A stretch of DNA of 49,463 bases from Amphimedon queenslandica (lineage: Eukaryota > Porifera > Demospongiae > Haplosclerida > Niphatidae), in contig NW_003546577.1 of assembly GCF_000090795.2 (NCBI RefSeq), forward strand, positions 1-49,463, in the 5' to 3' direction. Numbering within the stretch: position 1 is the stretch's first letter; every line of letters begins with the position of its first letter. The translations under genes and the position numbers were made by a program. Positions 33,195 through 44,700 of this stretch are shown here, one piece after another. The notes beneath the pieces are model-generated. The model made no database searches. It worked only from the letters and a program-made list of their open reading frames with translations, and was not told the DNA's origin.

Positions 33195-33603
33195 GGTATT
33201 ACATAATTTTCTACATCGCCTTTCTCCAAAAGAAGCAGAACATCTTATCTTCAACTGTTTCATTTACACCAGTGGTCATCCAGGAAGAAACATTGCTTGT
33301 GATTTGCACATTGAACACTTAAATAAAGAATTAGAAACTGTATTAGTCCTGGTTCTGTTAAAACTGAAAATGCTGTAGTACGAGTTGGGAAGGCAATAGG
33401 GACAATTGCTCCAGTCCTTCAGCAGTTTGACAAAGTATACCACATTAAAAGTCATGAAACTAGACACAAGTCATCAAACTTTACTAAAAATGTACAACGT
33501 ATAGTCACTAACTTATATTAACAGTCTTTTGACAATTATTAATAAAAGAAAACATTGTACATAACTAAACCCCAAATCTCTATTACATGCCGAAGAGAAG
33601 CAA

Positions 33604-34560
33604 TTAATTCCATGAATTCTGGGACACATTGAGTCTAGTTAAGCTAAGCACCCCATATGCACCTATTGTCATTGTATTGTATAGCATAAAAGAGTTGTTA
33701 AAATTAGTCATTTTGTCCATATAACACAAGTCACAGCATTCTTTTGGTGGTCTATTATGTTTCTTGTGGTCATGTCCTTCCATATGGTCAAAAAGTAAAA
33801 GCCTACGACACCCAGAAGTTGACGTACAGTATGCTTTCATATATTCATTCACATGTTGACTAAACATCTTTTCTACCAATAAAAGTGCCTCTGCATGATT
33901 CCCATCTCTTCCTACACGACATGTTTCCAGTATGTAGCTTTCTGTTTCATGCGCTGGTCCTAAATGTATAACTAATCCAACATTGGGACAGTCCACGCCC
34001 ATACCAAATGCCATAGTGGCACAAGCTTTCTAAGGATCCCATCCGGCTTTGTAAATGAATCAATGATGTGTTGTTGGTGGTGCTCCTGCAGGAACAGTGA
34101 AATCCTTGCCTAATCTACTCTGAAACAGGAAGATAGAGATTTGAGCAGTCCTCCATTGTCCTGCAATAGATAATAGTTCATGGGACAAAATCTCGTTCTT
34201 TTCTCATACAATCCAACATACCTGAAAAATTTTCTTTCGATGAAACAAACAAAGACAAACAATTGAAAATGTCCTTGAATGGTTGAAGTATAACTAAAGC
34301 AGGATCCTTCATTCCAGAAAGTTTTGGCAACTGTATTTGTTAAGTCTTAGGAGCTGTTGCCATCAAAGCCATAACATCAGTATTAATAGGAAGAAAACTA
34401 CATATATGTCCAATCTTCAGTAACACCTCTCTAAATGTAGTACCCCTATAATGTACATGTAATGCATACATTCAGATTGATAATGTTTTATTCAATACCA
34501 TTTAATCACTGTATGAGCTTCATCTACAACTAAGCCTTATAGTCTTTTTTGGTGACGTTT
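33604..34560 (-). pseudogene. RecQ-like DNA helicase relic
   Basis: Read leftwards. A DEAH box in LVVDEAHTVIKW (near 34505-34540) comes first, then YRGTTFREVLLKIGHI (near 34400-34445) and MALMATAPKT (motif III-like, near 34350-34375). After further broken sequence, the open stretch 34014-33604 has AFGMGVDCPNVGLVIHLGPA and ETCRVGRDGNHAEALLL. The last matches motif VI of RecQ helicases (QExGRxGRDG), with GR changed to CRV. A Cys-rich end follows (CCDLCYM). Stops and shifts between blocks and the missing Walker A part mark a fragment. RecQ enzymes unwind DNA 3'-5'. The fragment may derive from a repeated RecQ-like family. Confidence 0.75.
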
Positions 34561-34689
34561 AGAACAAATGAGCTGTTTCCACTTTCTTTTGGTCAGTATC
34601 GCTTCAGGTGTAAAGAAAAGTATCGGAAACTTTCCTTTCTTGGTACCTATTTTTATTTCTCGGTCTTAATCATCATCACCACAGATGCA

Positions 34690-36140
34690 TCCAACAACCA
34701 ATCCCTTATTTACTATATCATGACAGGATTGAGAGACAAAGGCGTTGATATCAGCAACTGCATCTGTACGGTGCATCCATAATGAGCAGCCATTTGCCAG
34801 GAATGAGGAAAAGGGTCCCTGATCTCAATCCAGCTGCCATATATATACACTGTCATGCACACCAGCTCAATCTTGTTCTTGTTGACACTTGTAAGGAGGT
34901 TGATCAAGCTGGTAGCTTCTTTTCACTACCAGAGTGTGCGTATGTCTTTCCATCCTCTTCTGTTCTCCACTCCCTACATATGGCATAACAGAAGGAGCTT
35001 CATTTTACGAGGAAGATTAAGCTGAAAAAGATCTGTTATTTGGTGCTCATGTCCCCACTTTTAAAGCAGTCTTGACCACAATAAAAGCTCTTTTCACCAT
35101 AGAGGAACTATCTGAAGACTAAAGTACTCTGAGTGTTGAAGCCAGGGGCTTACTGCATCAAGTCAGCTCTTTTCAGTTCCTTCCATCTCTCATTCTCTTT
35201 GAACGTATATTCTCCATCAGTAACAATATATCTACATTACTTCAATCAGAGAAGATCAGCTAGGCCGCAGCAGCCTCCTGTATTAAAGGAACAATGCTTG
35301 CAATTGCCAACTTATGATTTGAAGATGAGTGGTCTCAAAATGGGCTGTAGCAGTTTCATGGCTGGGAAGTGTAGCATCACTGTTATTCCTTTTATTACTC
35401 CGTTTAAGACAGAAATGCAGCAATAGACGTCCAACACAACTAGATAGCTTTGTTGTTGATTCAAATGTTGGTACTAGACAACACCACAGATGAGTATAAA
35501 ACTCAAGTTTACTATGCCACCATTTATGCCATCGTTGAAGAAATGGACAAGAGGTTCAGTGAACTAAATCTATCTTTTCTGAAATCTCTGGAGGCACTCA
35601 TTCCTAACTTTGGCTCCTTTCTCAGTTCAAACGTTCTGAAACATTTCCTTGACCATAACATCGGTGAAGCGGCTATCATGGCTGAAGTTTCAACTGTAAA
35701 CATATTTCTTGATGAGAGGGATCCACTCTTCCTCATTGCACAGTGCCTACCAGCAACTGTTAAAGGTACCAGAGTGCTTCCCAACAGTGATACAATGCTG
35801 TCAGATAGCCATGACCATTGGTATCAGCAGTGCTGCAGCAGAAAGAAGGTTCTCTTTCCTTAAAAAAGGTTAAAACCTATTTGCATTCTACAATTACACA
35901 AGATCGTCTGTCCAATCTAGCACTTCTGCATATAGAAAGATCTAAACTATGGGATAAGCTTGACAAATTGGTTTTCTGAAGCACACAAAAACAGAATTGT
36001 CTTGCTGTAACTTGTCCTTTGTTACAAATAAGTTAACAACGGTTAAGTAATTATTACGAAATAGTTAACTAACAATTAGACCACTCCCCTTATGAATAAT
36101 TATGAGCCCGGGTAGTTGCAGAATCCTAGATACGCCTATA
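34690..36140 (+). pseudogene. second hAT transposase relic (DUF4371 plus dimerisation domain)
   Basis: Segments: SSHLPGMRKRVPDLNPAAIY then IHCHAHQLNLVLVDTCKEVD (about 34782-34905), and YKTQVYYATIYAIVEEMDKR, FSELNLSFLKSLEALIPNF, DHNIGEAAIMAEV (about 35480-35700). In a shifted frame come the hAT dimerisation motifs ISSAAAERRFSFLKKVKTYL and DRLSNLALLHIERSKLWDKL (about 35823-35955), stop near 35980. The HCHAHxLNLV motif is characteristic. Non-coding sequence with GATACGCCTA near 36130-36142 may be the right terminus. It differs clearly in sequence from the hAT at 9505-15596, so these are two lineages. Confidence 0.82.
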
Positions 36141-36664
36141 AATTGAGGTTGTCTTTTCTGGAATCTGCAATAAGAATTTGAAGTTAAACTCTCATAATGG
36201 ACACACCATGCATTGCATACCACTTTCCACACTTTCTTTTGTATGTGTGCACTCACTAGCATTAGTCTTTTTGCTTTGCCACCTACATTGTTTAATATAA
36301 TGAATAGCGATAAATTAAAGCCATTGAAAGGTTAAACATTTAATATTTGTCATGCATTATTATTGATTATGGGTTGTGTATTATTCCTTATTTATTATTT
36401 GCTGTATAATATGTGATACATATCATTTGTATTATAAGCTGTGTGTGTTTTAAGGCCTTGTCACACTTGTCCACTTTGGATCCAGAATTAGGATAAAATC
36501 CAGAATTGAAACTGGATTAGCTTGTTGAAATTAGTCCTGAATCAAGACTGAAGGTAGATCGCTTCAATCCACATCCAGAGGTGGTGTGGAAGTGATTTGA
36601 TCTTTATTAAAAATTCATTTTCAGTGATTTAAATTTATTTTACATCTCGTGATTTCAAAATTAA

Positions 36665-38217
36665 ATGGCTGGTGGATGGGCAGAAGTGGAAAGTTATGCA
36701 TTAATTGATGTTTGGGGAGATGCTGATGTCCAGCATCAACTAGATTCTGTGAGCAGAAACAGACATATCTATGAGAAGAATATCTTCTGACCTTAATAAA
36801 CCTTGGCTATCACAAGACTTGGCAACAGTGCAAAACAAAGGTAAAAACCTCACACAAAGATAAACAGAGGTATGGTAATAGCTTGAACAGACTCACTAAC
36901 TTCAATGTTACATATAGTTGAGGGATGGTCATCGTGTTACTGGAACAAAAAGATCAGAGTGGCACTTGTACGATAAAATTGATGCCATTTTAGGCACTAC
37001 AGCCTCCTCCAATCCTGCTCTTGTGCTTGTTGGTGGTGCACTTGAGGCAAGCATTACACAGACTAAAGTATCATCACTTGATAAACAAAACGACAGTGGC
37101 AAGTTAATTTTACAATAGTAATCCAAGGTGCAAATTAAGTAATTTTAACAGGAAGCAGGTCTAGATCTACTAGTGCAAAGAATAATATTACAGAAGGAAC
37201 ATCCACACAGCAAGAGACAAGTAAGAACTGAGAAGGCCTATCTATGATATATTTATTGGGGCGAGCTTGAGCGAGCCCCACTAAGATGATAAAACTCTGT
37301 CTATATGGGTATAGGGTCATCTAACTATTATTAAAGTTAAATAGCCTAATCTTCATTGAAAGAGGGTGTGGTCACAATGAATAATGGCAGCTATCAGTAA
37401 GTCTGAGCTTATTTGCAGCCAACGATCAGCATGATAAGACTAAACAGCAGTCAACAGACAACTCCAGCAAGAAGAAACGTTATAAAGTCATATATGGAAT
37501 CGTTTTTGATGTAAAGGACTCTGAGGAGATGAATGCAATTATGCAAGTCAAAACTATAGCTAGCCAGGCTGCATGCATCATGACATCTATTCTAGGTGAT
37601 GTTTCTTCTGTAGCAGCAAGCCTAGGTTAACAATGAAGATGTATCATCATAGCCTATGGTGCAATCTTTTTTAAATATGATTTGTTTAGTCACTTCTTCT
37701 ACCTATAAGCAAGATATTATTAATTGTTGCACAGATTCTGAAACGGTGATCGAGAAAATTTAGTCTACAGACAAGTGGCACATAAGATATAGCTTGCTTA
37801 GGCTCGCCCCTTTAATGGTCTACATTCTTCTAGTTAGTAATGCAACAGATTCACATCCTGAAACTACATCTGATGAAGCCACTTCTATAGTAATGACACT
37901 ACTCGTTACCACAAAGAGGAAAGGTATATACCTATACATGTACATGCGACATTAATTGTAAATGTGTCACTATTTATAGGCTTTGGAAATCAAATAAAGG
38001 TCACCTCCTAACAAATCTACTTAAGTTTCAAGAAGACCTGGAAAAAAGAGAATTAGAAAGGGAAGAGAAAAGATTGAAGATCGGAACTGAGCGTGAAGAG
38101 AAGAGAAGGCAAAGTGAACAACAACACCAGGAGAAAATACTAGCAAAGATTCTGACACATTTGAAGCCAATAATGATAGCAAAGACTAACAATAGTAACA
38201 ATAACAATACATTATAA
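36665..38217 (+). pseudogene. Harbinger Myb/SANT-like DNA-binding protein
   Basis: Begins at ATG 36665 with MAGGWAEVESYALIDVWGDA (Trp-rich SANT/Myb-type start), then HQLDSVSRNRHIYE. One-base shifts near 36776 and 36800 precede GYHKTWQQCKTKVK. Exon 2 (about 36919-37100) reads LRDGHRVTGTKRSEWHLYD then KIDAILGTTASSNPALVLVG. A Ser/Thr-rich exon (about 37152-37219), an exon at 37836-37920 (SNATDSHPETTSDEATS) and a Lys/Glu-rich coiled-coil exon ending at TAA near 38215 follow. In Harbinger elements this partner helps bring the transposase to the ends and into the nucleus. The 37257-37811 insertion lies in an intron of this gene, so splicing may still skip it. Confidence 0.78.
37257..37811. mobile_element. 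short nested element with GGGGCGAGC termini
   Basis: Left TGGGGCGAGCTTGAGCGAGC, right (inverse) AGGGGCGAGCCTAAGCAAGC. Flanks are TTAT at the left and TTAA at 37812-37815 on the right, so a TTAA target with one mutation is likely. The interior block 37354-37420 is an inverted relative of 33033-33100 in the MITE at 32645-33190. Only a short unmotivated open stretch is present. Confidence 0.65.
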
Positions 38218-38300
38218 CAATCAAAGTTAATTATTTCATTATATGTTTTCATTATTGTTAATCATTTTAGTTATGTTGGAAGTGTAATTTGATTGCATCT

Positions 38301-39440
38301 CTAATTATGAGCTTGGTGAAGGTAATCGCTGAGTGTTTGATGGCTGAAATACTGGTTGAGTTGGTGATTGGCAAACCCAGCTGGTGAACAATGATTATTA
38401 AATTTCTCACACATGTTATGTAGTGTAATACAATCACTCACAATAGATGGAACATTATCCAAGTGACAGTCGAAGTGCTTCAATAAAATCCACCACCTTC
38501 CCTGTACTCTCCCAAAGGAGTTTTAAATGAAAATACTTTCCCGACACTGTCTGTAATTATACAGTTTGATATCATCTGGTGATGCCAAAAAGTAATGGGT
38601 ATGCAGCATCACTTAATATCACCAATGGAACATCAACACTTCCTAAATGTTTCATCAAACATGGCAAACAGCTACCTTATATACCCTTCTTATATAAAGA
38701 TGAATTTTGAAAACACGAGCATTATGGCATTTATTAGGCCATCCTATGTAGGTATCTAAGAACTTCCCTATGTGATCAACAAAGCCTTGAGCAATAATTG
38801 AGTAGCAATTATAATAATCAGAAGGACAGTGACATGGCTTTATGGGTATATGACTTCCGTCCATTGCCCCAATGGCTTGGGAAATCCCCGTCGAGACTGA
38901 AAACCATCAACAACTTTCTGTAGTCCTTCATTTCCTGGTATGTAAACAAACGTGAAAAATATGTTCTAAAATTACTTCACAAGTTTCTATCACAATAATG
39001 CAAGCAGTTGAGCACAAAATGCCAAATAGAGCAGAAAAAGTCCTGTAGTCTACATTTGTAGCTAACGTCCACAAAGTAACAGCTACTCTTTCATCTACAG
39101 AAATCAGTTGCCACAAATAAGTATATTTTGTCACTAAATACGGTTGCACTCATCTACAAATCACCTCAAACGTTTGCTGAGTTACTCTGAAATTATTTTT
39201 CCACCACACCTTCCTCATACTACCTGCTGTAACACAGTGCAACCACTCCTTACTGCTGTCAGGGCTCTGCCTCTTGAAAAGCAGCAAAACTTTTAATTTT
39301 ATGATAATGTGGAATGATTCAGGTTCTTACAGTCACATCAGTTACCTTAAGAATTTTTCTCGACTTCTCAACATAATGGCCCTTCTTTCACCTAATAGTT
39401 TTAACATTCTAATCCTGTATTTTTGTCTGCGTAGGTTTGG
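38301..39440 (-). pseudogene. Harbinger (HARBI1-like) transposase, decayed
   Basis: Read leftwards: LLGERRAIMLRSREKFLR (near 39370), HCVTAGSMRKVWWKNNFRVT (near 39200), VDERVAVTLWTLATNVDYRT (near 39060-39100), AMDGSHIPIKPCHCPSDYY (first catalytic Asp, near 38810-38865), IGWPNKCHNARVFK (near 38715-38745), then GRVQGRW and LKHFDCHLDNVPSIV (38440-38500). The second catalytic site, usually HDAR, reads HNAR. Sequence between an FSFKT remnant and FGRVQ lacks the usual segment with the catalytic Glu. Stops and shifts occur near 38930 and 39160. It is inactive. Confidence 0.83.
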
Positions 39441-39739
39441 TTATCTACTAGTTAATTAAGCCTGTGTTCTATAGTGTGAACAGGTTCAAGACCAACTAAT
39501 CCAGTTTCTTTCCTTGATGTATCTTGAATCTGGATCCACAGTAGACAAGTGTGAAACGCCTTTAGTGATATATGCATTTGCATGCCAATACCTTCATTGT
39601 CTTGTTCAGGTATCAGTGGTTCTTTACTGTTTAAAGGTAAAATGTTATTTTTATTGACATAGTTCATCAGCCATGCTTGCATGCTAATTCTTGTTCAACA
39701 TCGCCTTTACATGGGCGTCTTCTTCCTGGCAGTTTCTCT

Positions 39740-40130
39740 TTATTCCTTTAATGACGCTGTTGCAGTAGCAAAGTCATTTGGCTTATGTACAACTTCATCA
39801 TTGTTGAGACCTAGTATTAGCAGACAAGCTGTTATATGATAGCTTTTCTGCAGATGAACAGCTTTTTTTGGAGTAAGGGAAACATCATACCTCTTAGATC
39901 CATCACTGCTCTTAAAAATCCAGCAGCCAGCATTAACTACACTAACAAATTTTTTACTAACAGCATCCATTGCAAAATCAATTTGAGTCTTGTTTTCTAT
40001 ATGACATAACAAAGGAGCATCCTCATTGTGTTCTTCATTTTGACATTTACTGAGATCAAAACAACTTCCTTGTGCTCTATCTACAATTTATTTAGATCTG
40101 CTCTGCACACTTCGCTACTTTAACATCAGT
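39740..40130 (-). other. unidentified coding relic
   Basis: Minus-strand stretch with KTQIDFAMDAVSKKFVSVVN, AGCWIFKSSDGSKRYDVSL and SYHITACLLILGLNNDEVV. The composition looks protein-like, and an upstream part in another frame (near 40050-40120) seems to continue it. I do not recognise the family. Confidence 0.35.
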
Positions 40131-40639
40131 GTTGGATCTCTACAATAATAGTACTGGTACTCATTTCAGACTTCCATTGACCCACATTGATGCTTTCCCC
40201 TTAATATTTCTCGATAGTAGTATGATGGAAGTAAAAAAAGACATACAAATGATATCTAAAAGAATCTGTTTTTAGCTAAGAAGGCTGTACAAAACACCAT
40301 TTACAGACTCCAATTGATTGTTAGTAATGCCATTATGGGAGTTTGGTAATCCAGCAAATTTTTAACCAATTTAAAGAATGAATTTTAAACGTAGGCGGTA
40401 CATTTTTATGAAAATAGTTTAGAACATCATTGTGTGATGAGAAGTGAGGTGATATCTTCATACTTTTCCGTGCAGAACAAGGGACATTTGTCCTATCATG
40501 GAAGAAATAACACATTCCAATGTGAGATGTTGGAGGTTAAGGGGACCTAGAGTGAAAATAGATGAATGTGAACAGGAATTGTTTGTTCAAAGCTATTTTA
40601 AATTTTTTGAAATAGCAATCATGTTTGACTGTTTAGAGG

Positions 40640-42052
40640 CACAGTAGAAAGAGGAATTGAATATATGGGACTAAAACAATACACATTCATTACATATAAT
40701 GACCTGGATGCACTTGTCAGAAGTATTGTACAAGACTACCCCTACTGTGGAGAAATGTCAGTCTTTAGATGCCTGCACAGTTTTGCAGTACGTGTACAAA
40801 AAAAGATGGTGAGAAATTTCCTTCATAGATTCGACGCCCAAGGCATTAAAAACTGCAAAAAGAATGTCTTACACAGAAGTCTACTCTGTCTGCTCTTATA
40901 ATTGTCTTTTGGCATTTAGATGGATAGCACAAACGAATAAGGTGGAAGTTTGTATTACACTGGGGGTTTGGCACATTAATAGTGCTTATACAAGTGTCAA
41001 ATAATAACCATGGAACTACAGTGTTTTTACACTTTAAAAATGCAGTAGACATGTTTGGGCTTCCTTCCGAAATTTTGACTTACAATGGCGGAGAAAACTC
41101 ACGTGTCCTTCTTTACGCTAAGTCGTAGTGATAGAAGTCCAGAAGGGGCACGTTTCATCACTGGATGCAGTGTGCACAACCAGAGAATACAGAGACATTG
41201 GCAAGACCTGTATTCTGGTTGTATCAGGTTTTTCTATAATCTCTTACATTTTGGAAGACTCTGGGCTACTCAACCACAGCATATGTATTCATTACACCTT
41301 GTCATGCTACCAGCTATTCAACATCAATTTCATGTCTTCCGTGAAGGTTGGGCAAATCATTTATTGAGACATGAGCATAATAGATCTCTGTTGCAACTCT
41401 GGACCATGGGGTTCTTAAACTGTCGCGAGACTGATGTAGAGGTCACAGGCTTGGAAGCTGAGGTTAGCCACACATTATTGTTACTATAAATAAAGCTAGT
41501 ACGGTGTCCACAAAGCACGCTAAGTGAGCTAAAGATTGCTTTCAACACAATATAGGAATACATGTATGTGCATGTCAATGTAATGTTAATAATAATAACA
41601 GTATTGTACTGCGTGTTTAGTCAAATTTTGGAGTAACTTTAGTAATTCTATTTTTATTGAAATTAGTGTGAACATTTGGTGTTACATATGAACTAGTTAT
41701 CTAGTATACATGTATGCATCACAAAACAATAATTGTAATAACTCAGAACTCTATCCTTGACAAAACACACTGTACTTTTGTTTACATCACCCCTTTTGAT
41801 GATGTCGAAATAGGAAGCTGATGTTTGTGGAAGTTTTGTACATGTGCATTTCTGAGTGTAAAAATGAATGATTTTTTAAAAATAATAATTATTTAACATT
41901 AATTATTATGGCCAATAACCGCTGTTACTGCAAGTCCAGTGGGAATAACGTGGGATTGATGTCAATGAGCCAGTGCCTCTCAATGATAAAGAAACAATTA
42001 AGATTGAAAAAATTCTTCAATGTCTCTCTGTGGCAGACTTTGTTTGGCTCTA
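40640..42052 (+). pseudogene. retroviral-integrase-like (rve) gene relic
   Basis: A helical lead segment (YGLKQYTFITYNDLDALVRS, IVQDYPYCGEMSVFRCLHSF, about 40654-40850) precedes a core with FWHLDG near 40910. VSNNNHGTTVFLHFKNAVDM, FGLPSEILTYNGGEN (about 41000-41095) and VHNQRIQRHWQDLYSGCIRF (about 41170-41225) follow. FREGWANHLLRHEHNRSLLQ (about 41335-41395), SNNVGIDVNEPVP and NDKETIKIEKILQC (about 41935-42030) complete it. The layout matches an integrase-like family repeated in sponges, cnidarians and fishes. The second catalytic Asp (usually before H/N-GGEN) is absent and the Glu of RIE is Gln (RIQ). Stops and shifts confirm decay. Confidence 0.65.
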
Positions 42053-42284
42053 GGAGCAGCTAGTAGGTGGAGCAGCAGGAACTATGTTGTCACTGCTTCA
42101 TACATACATAATCATTGTTTTTAAAGGCAATTTTTTCAAATCAGGTTAATCACAGTAGCAATAGAATTGAAAACTGTAGTATAATGTAATAGTATGAAAA
42201 AACCAACCGATCACAAAACGAACAGCACGACTCTGCGTTATGTTATGATTTATTTTTTTGATTCTTAATTGTAAAGAAAATTAT

Positions 42285-43170
42285 GTAATACAGTAATATG
42301 CTACTGCACAGGCATGCAGTATGAAGCAGTTCATGAGACGAAGTCCTCTCACTTGATCCAGGCCTGTGAATTAGCAATACAGAAGTGGCATAATGATATT
42401 TTAAAAGTAAGTTAGCAGTGCATTCTGATTGTCCTGTACTATTAGTACGTAGGCATGTACAATTGCATCTTACGAAATATAAAGTACTAAGATTGGTTGA
42501 ACAACCACAGAAATAATCAGCGAAACATACTGTTTGCATACTTAATAAGGGGGTGGGGCTAAATGTTTTTAGGTGAAAACTCTAAGGTTTTACATTAGAA
42601 GTTCCAAAAACTTGAATAACATGCAAAATAAGTTAGTGGTGGTTAATAGTTAAATGCAATGGTCCGGAAAAATTTGTCGCTGAAGTAGCTTTTAAAGCCC
42701 GGTAAAGAATGAATTGTTACATTATGTCTGAAAACAAAGTTTTAGTCAAATAGTCCAAATATGAAATTTGGTTGCAACAACCTTTTAACCTTGCTTTAAG
42801 CGCTAGCTAATTTTTGTATCAAGCACATCATTGCAGTTTTTGGAACTTGTGATGTAAAACCTTGGAGTTTAAAGCTAAACACCTTCAGCCCCACACCCTT
42901 GTTATGTATGCAGAAAGTATGTCTAGCTAATTACCTCTGTAGTAGTTCATTTAAATTTAGTACTTTTATTTTTAAAAAGAAGAAACTGAGCATGCCTACC
43001 TACTGAGCCTAGAAAACAGTCAGAATTGCACAGCTAACTTATTTGTAAAAATTATTTATCATTATGGACCTTCTGTTTTGCTAATTCACAACCCTAGATC
43101 AAGTGAAAGGGCCTTGTCTCACAAACTGCTTCACATTGCATGCCTTGGCAGTAGCATATTATTATAATGA
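42285..43170. repeat. long inverted duplication with an exon-like core
   Basis: Left arm about 42285-42615, right arm about 42835-43170, spacer about 220 bp. Matching blocks include GGCATGCAGTATGAAGCAG with its inverse near 43120-43145, TGAATTAGCAATACAGAAG with its inverse near 43070-43090, and the innermost GTGGGGCT..GGTTTTACAT..GTTCCAAAAACT. Identity looks like 75-85% with small indels. The left arm keeps an open, spliceable segment (42311-42408; MQYEAVHETKSSHLIQACEL, bounded by CACAG and GTAAGT). The right-arm copy has stops. Confidence 0.8.
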
Positions 43171-43887
43171 ATAACATTAAACAATGCATTGTGATACAAG
43201 TATAGTTGTGCTTTCGATACCACACACATGTAGCATAATGCTTGAATTACACTATAATCATACAAAGAATCATAAAATGAGAAAATATATTTTTGACCTT
43301 ACTTGAATAAAATATTGGATGTCAGTAGGCATAAATCCTAAGCTTGATACAGACAAAGACACTACAAAGATAGCGATGAAGAAAGAGCAAAGACAGGGAG
43401 GTGCATCACAGTGAATTGTATTGGTTAATCAAATCAAACAGTATTGGTAACTAATGCTATTCAGTGTGTAATGGAAATTAATGTACTCCAATTCATATAC
43501 ATGTAGTTATACTTCAGTGACATACACGTGGGCCTGACATACCAAGTCCCTGTCTACGTACATGTGGGCCTGTGTATATATGCTTGTGATACATTTTCGA
43601 TACATGAGCCAAATATCAAATTATAGCACAGTGCTATGAAGTAATCGACTACATCACTGGTGCAAACACATAGAGAAGAGAGGAAAATTAATGGGGAGCA
43701 ATGGAGTAGACAGAAAGCTTAAAAGACAGACAGAAACTTGGGACATCCATAAATATTACATACACAAGGATTGGAAACTGCCCACACATTCTATAAAAAG
43801 GCGTGACCTATCCTTGTTTGCAGGGACACTTGAGCAGGTACGGCCACGTAAGGCAGCGTGGTAAGCGCGCCTCAGACAATAGTAGAT
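43171..43887. other. no recognisable gene
   Basis: Spacer with a short near-repeat of ACATACACGTGGGCCTG / ACGTACATGTGGGCCTG (43521-43574). A mildly GC-richer promoter-like stretch precedes the ATG at 43888. Confidence 0.4.
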
Positions 43888-44700
43888 ATGGCTGCTTCTC
43901 AAAGCAATTCTACAAGTAATTTCTGCTTAGTTAATGTCATTCTTTTACTTAAAAGTTTCACCAGATGATTTACAACTGCTTGAGATTGCTGTATCAGCTG
44001 TACTGACAAATGATGGATTTCAAATTGAAACAGAGGTAGCTGAAACAGCTACATTAGCTGTTGCCATGGTCTTAAAATTGATTGACTTTAATGAACAAGA
44101 AGCTTTATTATTTTCTAGCCAGCTATTTGAGAAAGTCTCAAGTGCTGCAGGCATGAAAGGCCTGTTTCTTGCTGTACTATTAAAGGAAAGATGTGGAAGA
44201 AATATCACAAGTTAACCTGCAGTGATGACTTTAGGAAGTACTGGTCCGAGTTTCTCTATTCATCTGTTGGTGTAAGGAGTGTCTTGTTCTTTAATTTTGT
44301 CACCAAATTCATACTGGAAGAACTGATCAAAGCACAAATGCCTCCATATAAAACTGCAGGGGAAGTGTCAGTTGCAAAACTAGAATATGTGGAGTCCAAT
44401 GCTTTAAGATATTGCTGAGGGTACATTTTAGTGCAGCAAGAAAGACAGCAGAGGAAGCAGCCACTCTTTTGAAGAAAGCACTACTTCTTTCCATTGAGTT
44501 ACTTGAGAGTAAGTCGACTTATAGTGTCTATGCATTCACTGATATTATTTTAGATTGTCAAATTAAAACCATGGAACCTGATGGTGATACTCTATTGACT
44601 GAGTGGCTTGTTGCAGTTAATTGAGGTGGACTTATAACAGTTAGTGATTTAGTGTATCACCTGTAATTTGCAGCAGAGTTGGAGATTTGGCAACATCTAT
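43888..44700 (+). pseudogene. unidentified gene with 40-bp intron, frameshifted
   Basis: Exon 1 is 43888-43915 (MAASQSNST), the intron 43916-43955 (GTAATT..AAAAG). Exon 2 from 43956 reads SPDDLQLLEIAVSAVLTNDG, FQIETEVAETATLAVAMVLK and SQLFEKVSSAAGMKGLFLAV, then shifts near 44187 to MWKKYHKLTCSDDFRKYWSEF and AKLEYVESNALRY. Further shifted pieces include LLTEWLVAVN, stop, GGLITVSDLVYH (about 44600-44660). The two-part layout (helical N-terminus; W..AV..GGL.xVSDxxY tail) looks like a repeated invertebrate gene family, but I cannot name it. At least two frameshifts and a stop make it a pseudogene. Confidence 0.55.

Larger units (their letters stand above)
29890..33521 (+). pseudogene. DUF6589-type gene, multi-exon, split by a MITE
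   Basis: Ordered segments: TERFQELGFSCDFDRILC (about 29938-30050), YQKLESSIKGNIKEAVEMMR (about 30100-30178), LCPIELSVFYTSLMKLLDNL (about 30660-30810, before GTATAA) and an acidic exon (about 30861-31060). Then come YNKLVGDNVDLTVNP (about 31190), SLHYYHPYAAQN (about 31258), the exon at 31894-32065 (KRLEGILPTIEDWHAKLSLL), HGTLYQLRNVIGRTNVVN (about 32155) and a C-terminal half, 32400-33521, with LSPKEAEHLIF, HPGRNIACDLHIEHLNKEL and AVVRVGKAIGTIAPVLQQF, stop 33519-33521. The DNCDYT-like, WH..L, GTLYQLRN and NIxxDLxxEHLN patterns are those of the multicopy DUF6589 family (function unknown). Stops near 31288 and 32264 and frameshifts near 32370 and 33340 indicate decay. The MITE at 32645-33190 interrupts the C-terminal half. 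Confidence 0.65.
36450..39564. mobile_element. PIF/Harbinger transposon, 3.1 kb, with TTA target duplication
   Basis: The element is 36453-39561, flanked by TTA at 36450-36452 and 39562-39564. Ends: AGGCCTTGTCACACTTGTC at the left; inverse right AGGCGTTTCACACTTGTC. Similarity continues for about 90 bp (GGATCCAGA, GAAACTGGATTAG). It carries a plus-strand Myb/SANT-like gene and a convergent minus-strand transposase, the usual two-gene layout of Harbinger elements, which duplicate TWA on insertion. Both genes are damaged, and a further short element sits inside at 37257-37811. Confidence 0.88.
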
